Below, piece by piece: positions 31,843-32,167 of a stretch of 32,167 nucleotides of DNA; within the stretch, counting starts at the first letter, position 1, and each line of letters begins with the position of its first letter. This DNA comes from Streptomyces bambusae (lineage in GTDB: Bacteria > Actinomycetota > Actinomycetes > Streptomycetales > Streptomycetaceae), in NCBI RefSeq assembly GCF_020532645.1, contig NZ_JAJAUZ010000079.1:1-32167 (forward strand). The letters run 5' to 3'. Under the pieces are notes generated by a model, which searched no databases, had not been told where the DNA came from, and saw only the letters and a program-made list of their open reading frames with translations. A program made the translations under genes and the position numbers.

Positions 31843-32167
31843 GTGCGCCAGTTCCCCGCTTCCGTCCGACTGGCCGTCACCGCGCTCGCGGTGGCGGCGT
31901 CCGCGGGCTGCATGAGCGTCACCGACGAGGCTGCCAAGCCCGGGCCGTCCGCATCCGCCGGCCGGCAGGAGGCGATCGGCGAGTCGGACGGCGGGGCCGC
32001 GTCCGGTCAGGGCGGGCACGGCCGCTCCGGCCACGCCGCGAAGAGCGGTGCGCAGGCCAAGGGCGGTAAGGCCGGCGAGGACGGGAAGGACGGCGGTGGC
32101 GGCGCTTCGCCGAGCCCCGGTGCGGCGGCCGGTGCGCCCGGCGGCGGCCCCTCGCCCAGCGGTCCGC
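31843..32167 (+). CDS. Putative lipoprotein, 5' part only (runs off the window)
   Basis: GTG 31843 has a strong GGAGGTG 6 nt upstream (31830-31836). The frame stays open to the end of the window, giving at least 108 residues. The start MRQFPASVRLAVTALAVAASAGC is a lipoprotein signal with the acylated cysteine at C23 (lipobox-like SAGC). What follows is a low-complexity Gly/Ser/Lys/Ala linker (GQGGHGRSGHAAKSG, then Pro/Ser/Gly-rich), as used to span the cell wall before a folded domain. The functional domain must lie beyond the window, so the role cannot be given. Confidence 0.75.
   Translation, partial: MRQFPASVRLAVTALAVAASAGCMSVTDEAAKPGPSASAGRQEAIGESDGGAASGQGGHGRSGHAAKSGAQAKGGKAGEDGKDGGGGASPSPGAAAGAPGGGPSPSGP

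Noticed and set aside
31425..32069. Plus-strand frame spanning the second FluC gene and the lipoprotein start
   Set aside because: It is out of frame with two well-supported genes and consists of Arg/Gly-rich shadow sequence.

Overview
The window is high-GC actinobacterial DNA and almost certainly from a Streptomyces chromosome core. The evidence is the strong G/C preference at third codon positions, frequent GTG starts, and the markers bldC, an Lsr2-type nucleoid protein, a DUF3073 protein, valine dehydrogenase and a mycothiol-dependent maleylpyruvate isomerase-family protein. The gene order (dnaX, purD, purC, lsrL, purSQL, purF, purM, vdh, bldC, hrpA) is, from memory, the order around SCO4067-SCO4093 of S. 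coelicolor. No integrase, transposase, phage gene, plasmid gene or CRISPR array is visible.

Layout. 1-603: C-terminal end of dnaX. 665-6600: purD, a degenerate M48-type membrane protein, an N,N-dimethylformamidase-like protein and purC. 6647-10898: a minus-strand cassette (ABC ATPase, ABC permease, DesK-like kinase, NarL-type regulator) bracketed by two identical tRNA-Gly(GCC) genes, then tRNA-Gly(UCC). 10987-14835: lsrL (minus) and the purS-purQ-purL operon. 14932-16630: a zinc/mycothiol-type enzyme and a double-META lipoprotein. 16873-19522: purF and purM. 19753-23095: DUF3073 gene and vdh (both minus), an unrecognised gene, and bldC with a long structured leader. 23248-23680: an orphan intergenic region with lower GC and short repeats. 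23720-27843: tRNA-Asp and hrpA (minus). 27966-30066: a small secreted protein, a DsbA-like oxidoreductase and a CcdA-like membrane protein. 30109-30390: tRNA-Phe, tRNA-Asp and tRNA-Glu (minus). 30495-32167: a zincin-like protein translationally coupled to two FluC/CrcB fluoride channels, then the start of a lipoprotein.

How it works together. Seven purine-biosynthesis genes lie in four blocks and cover phosphoribosylamine formation (PurF), glycine ligation (PurD), the FGAR amidotransferase complex (PurS, PurQ, PurL), AIR synthesis (PurM) and SAICAR synthesis (PurC); PurB, PurE/K, PurH and PurN are not here. Three genes (purD, purF and the maleylpyruvate-isomerase-family gene) have a -10-like hexamer exactly 7 nt before the start codon and no Shine-Dalgarno sequence, which suggests leaderless mRNAs. 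Most transcription units end in strong GC-rich hairpins, several serving convergent genes. The most notable items are the pseudo-M48 protein that has lost its zinc site, the reciprocal Phe/Tyr swap in the FluC pair, the TGTCAT repeat cluster before the ABC/two-component cassette, the hairpin-rich bldC leader, and the orphan region after bldC.
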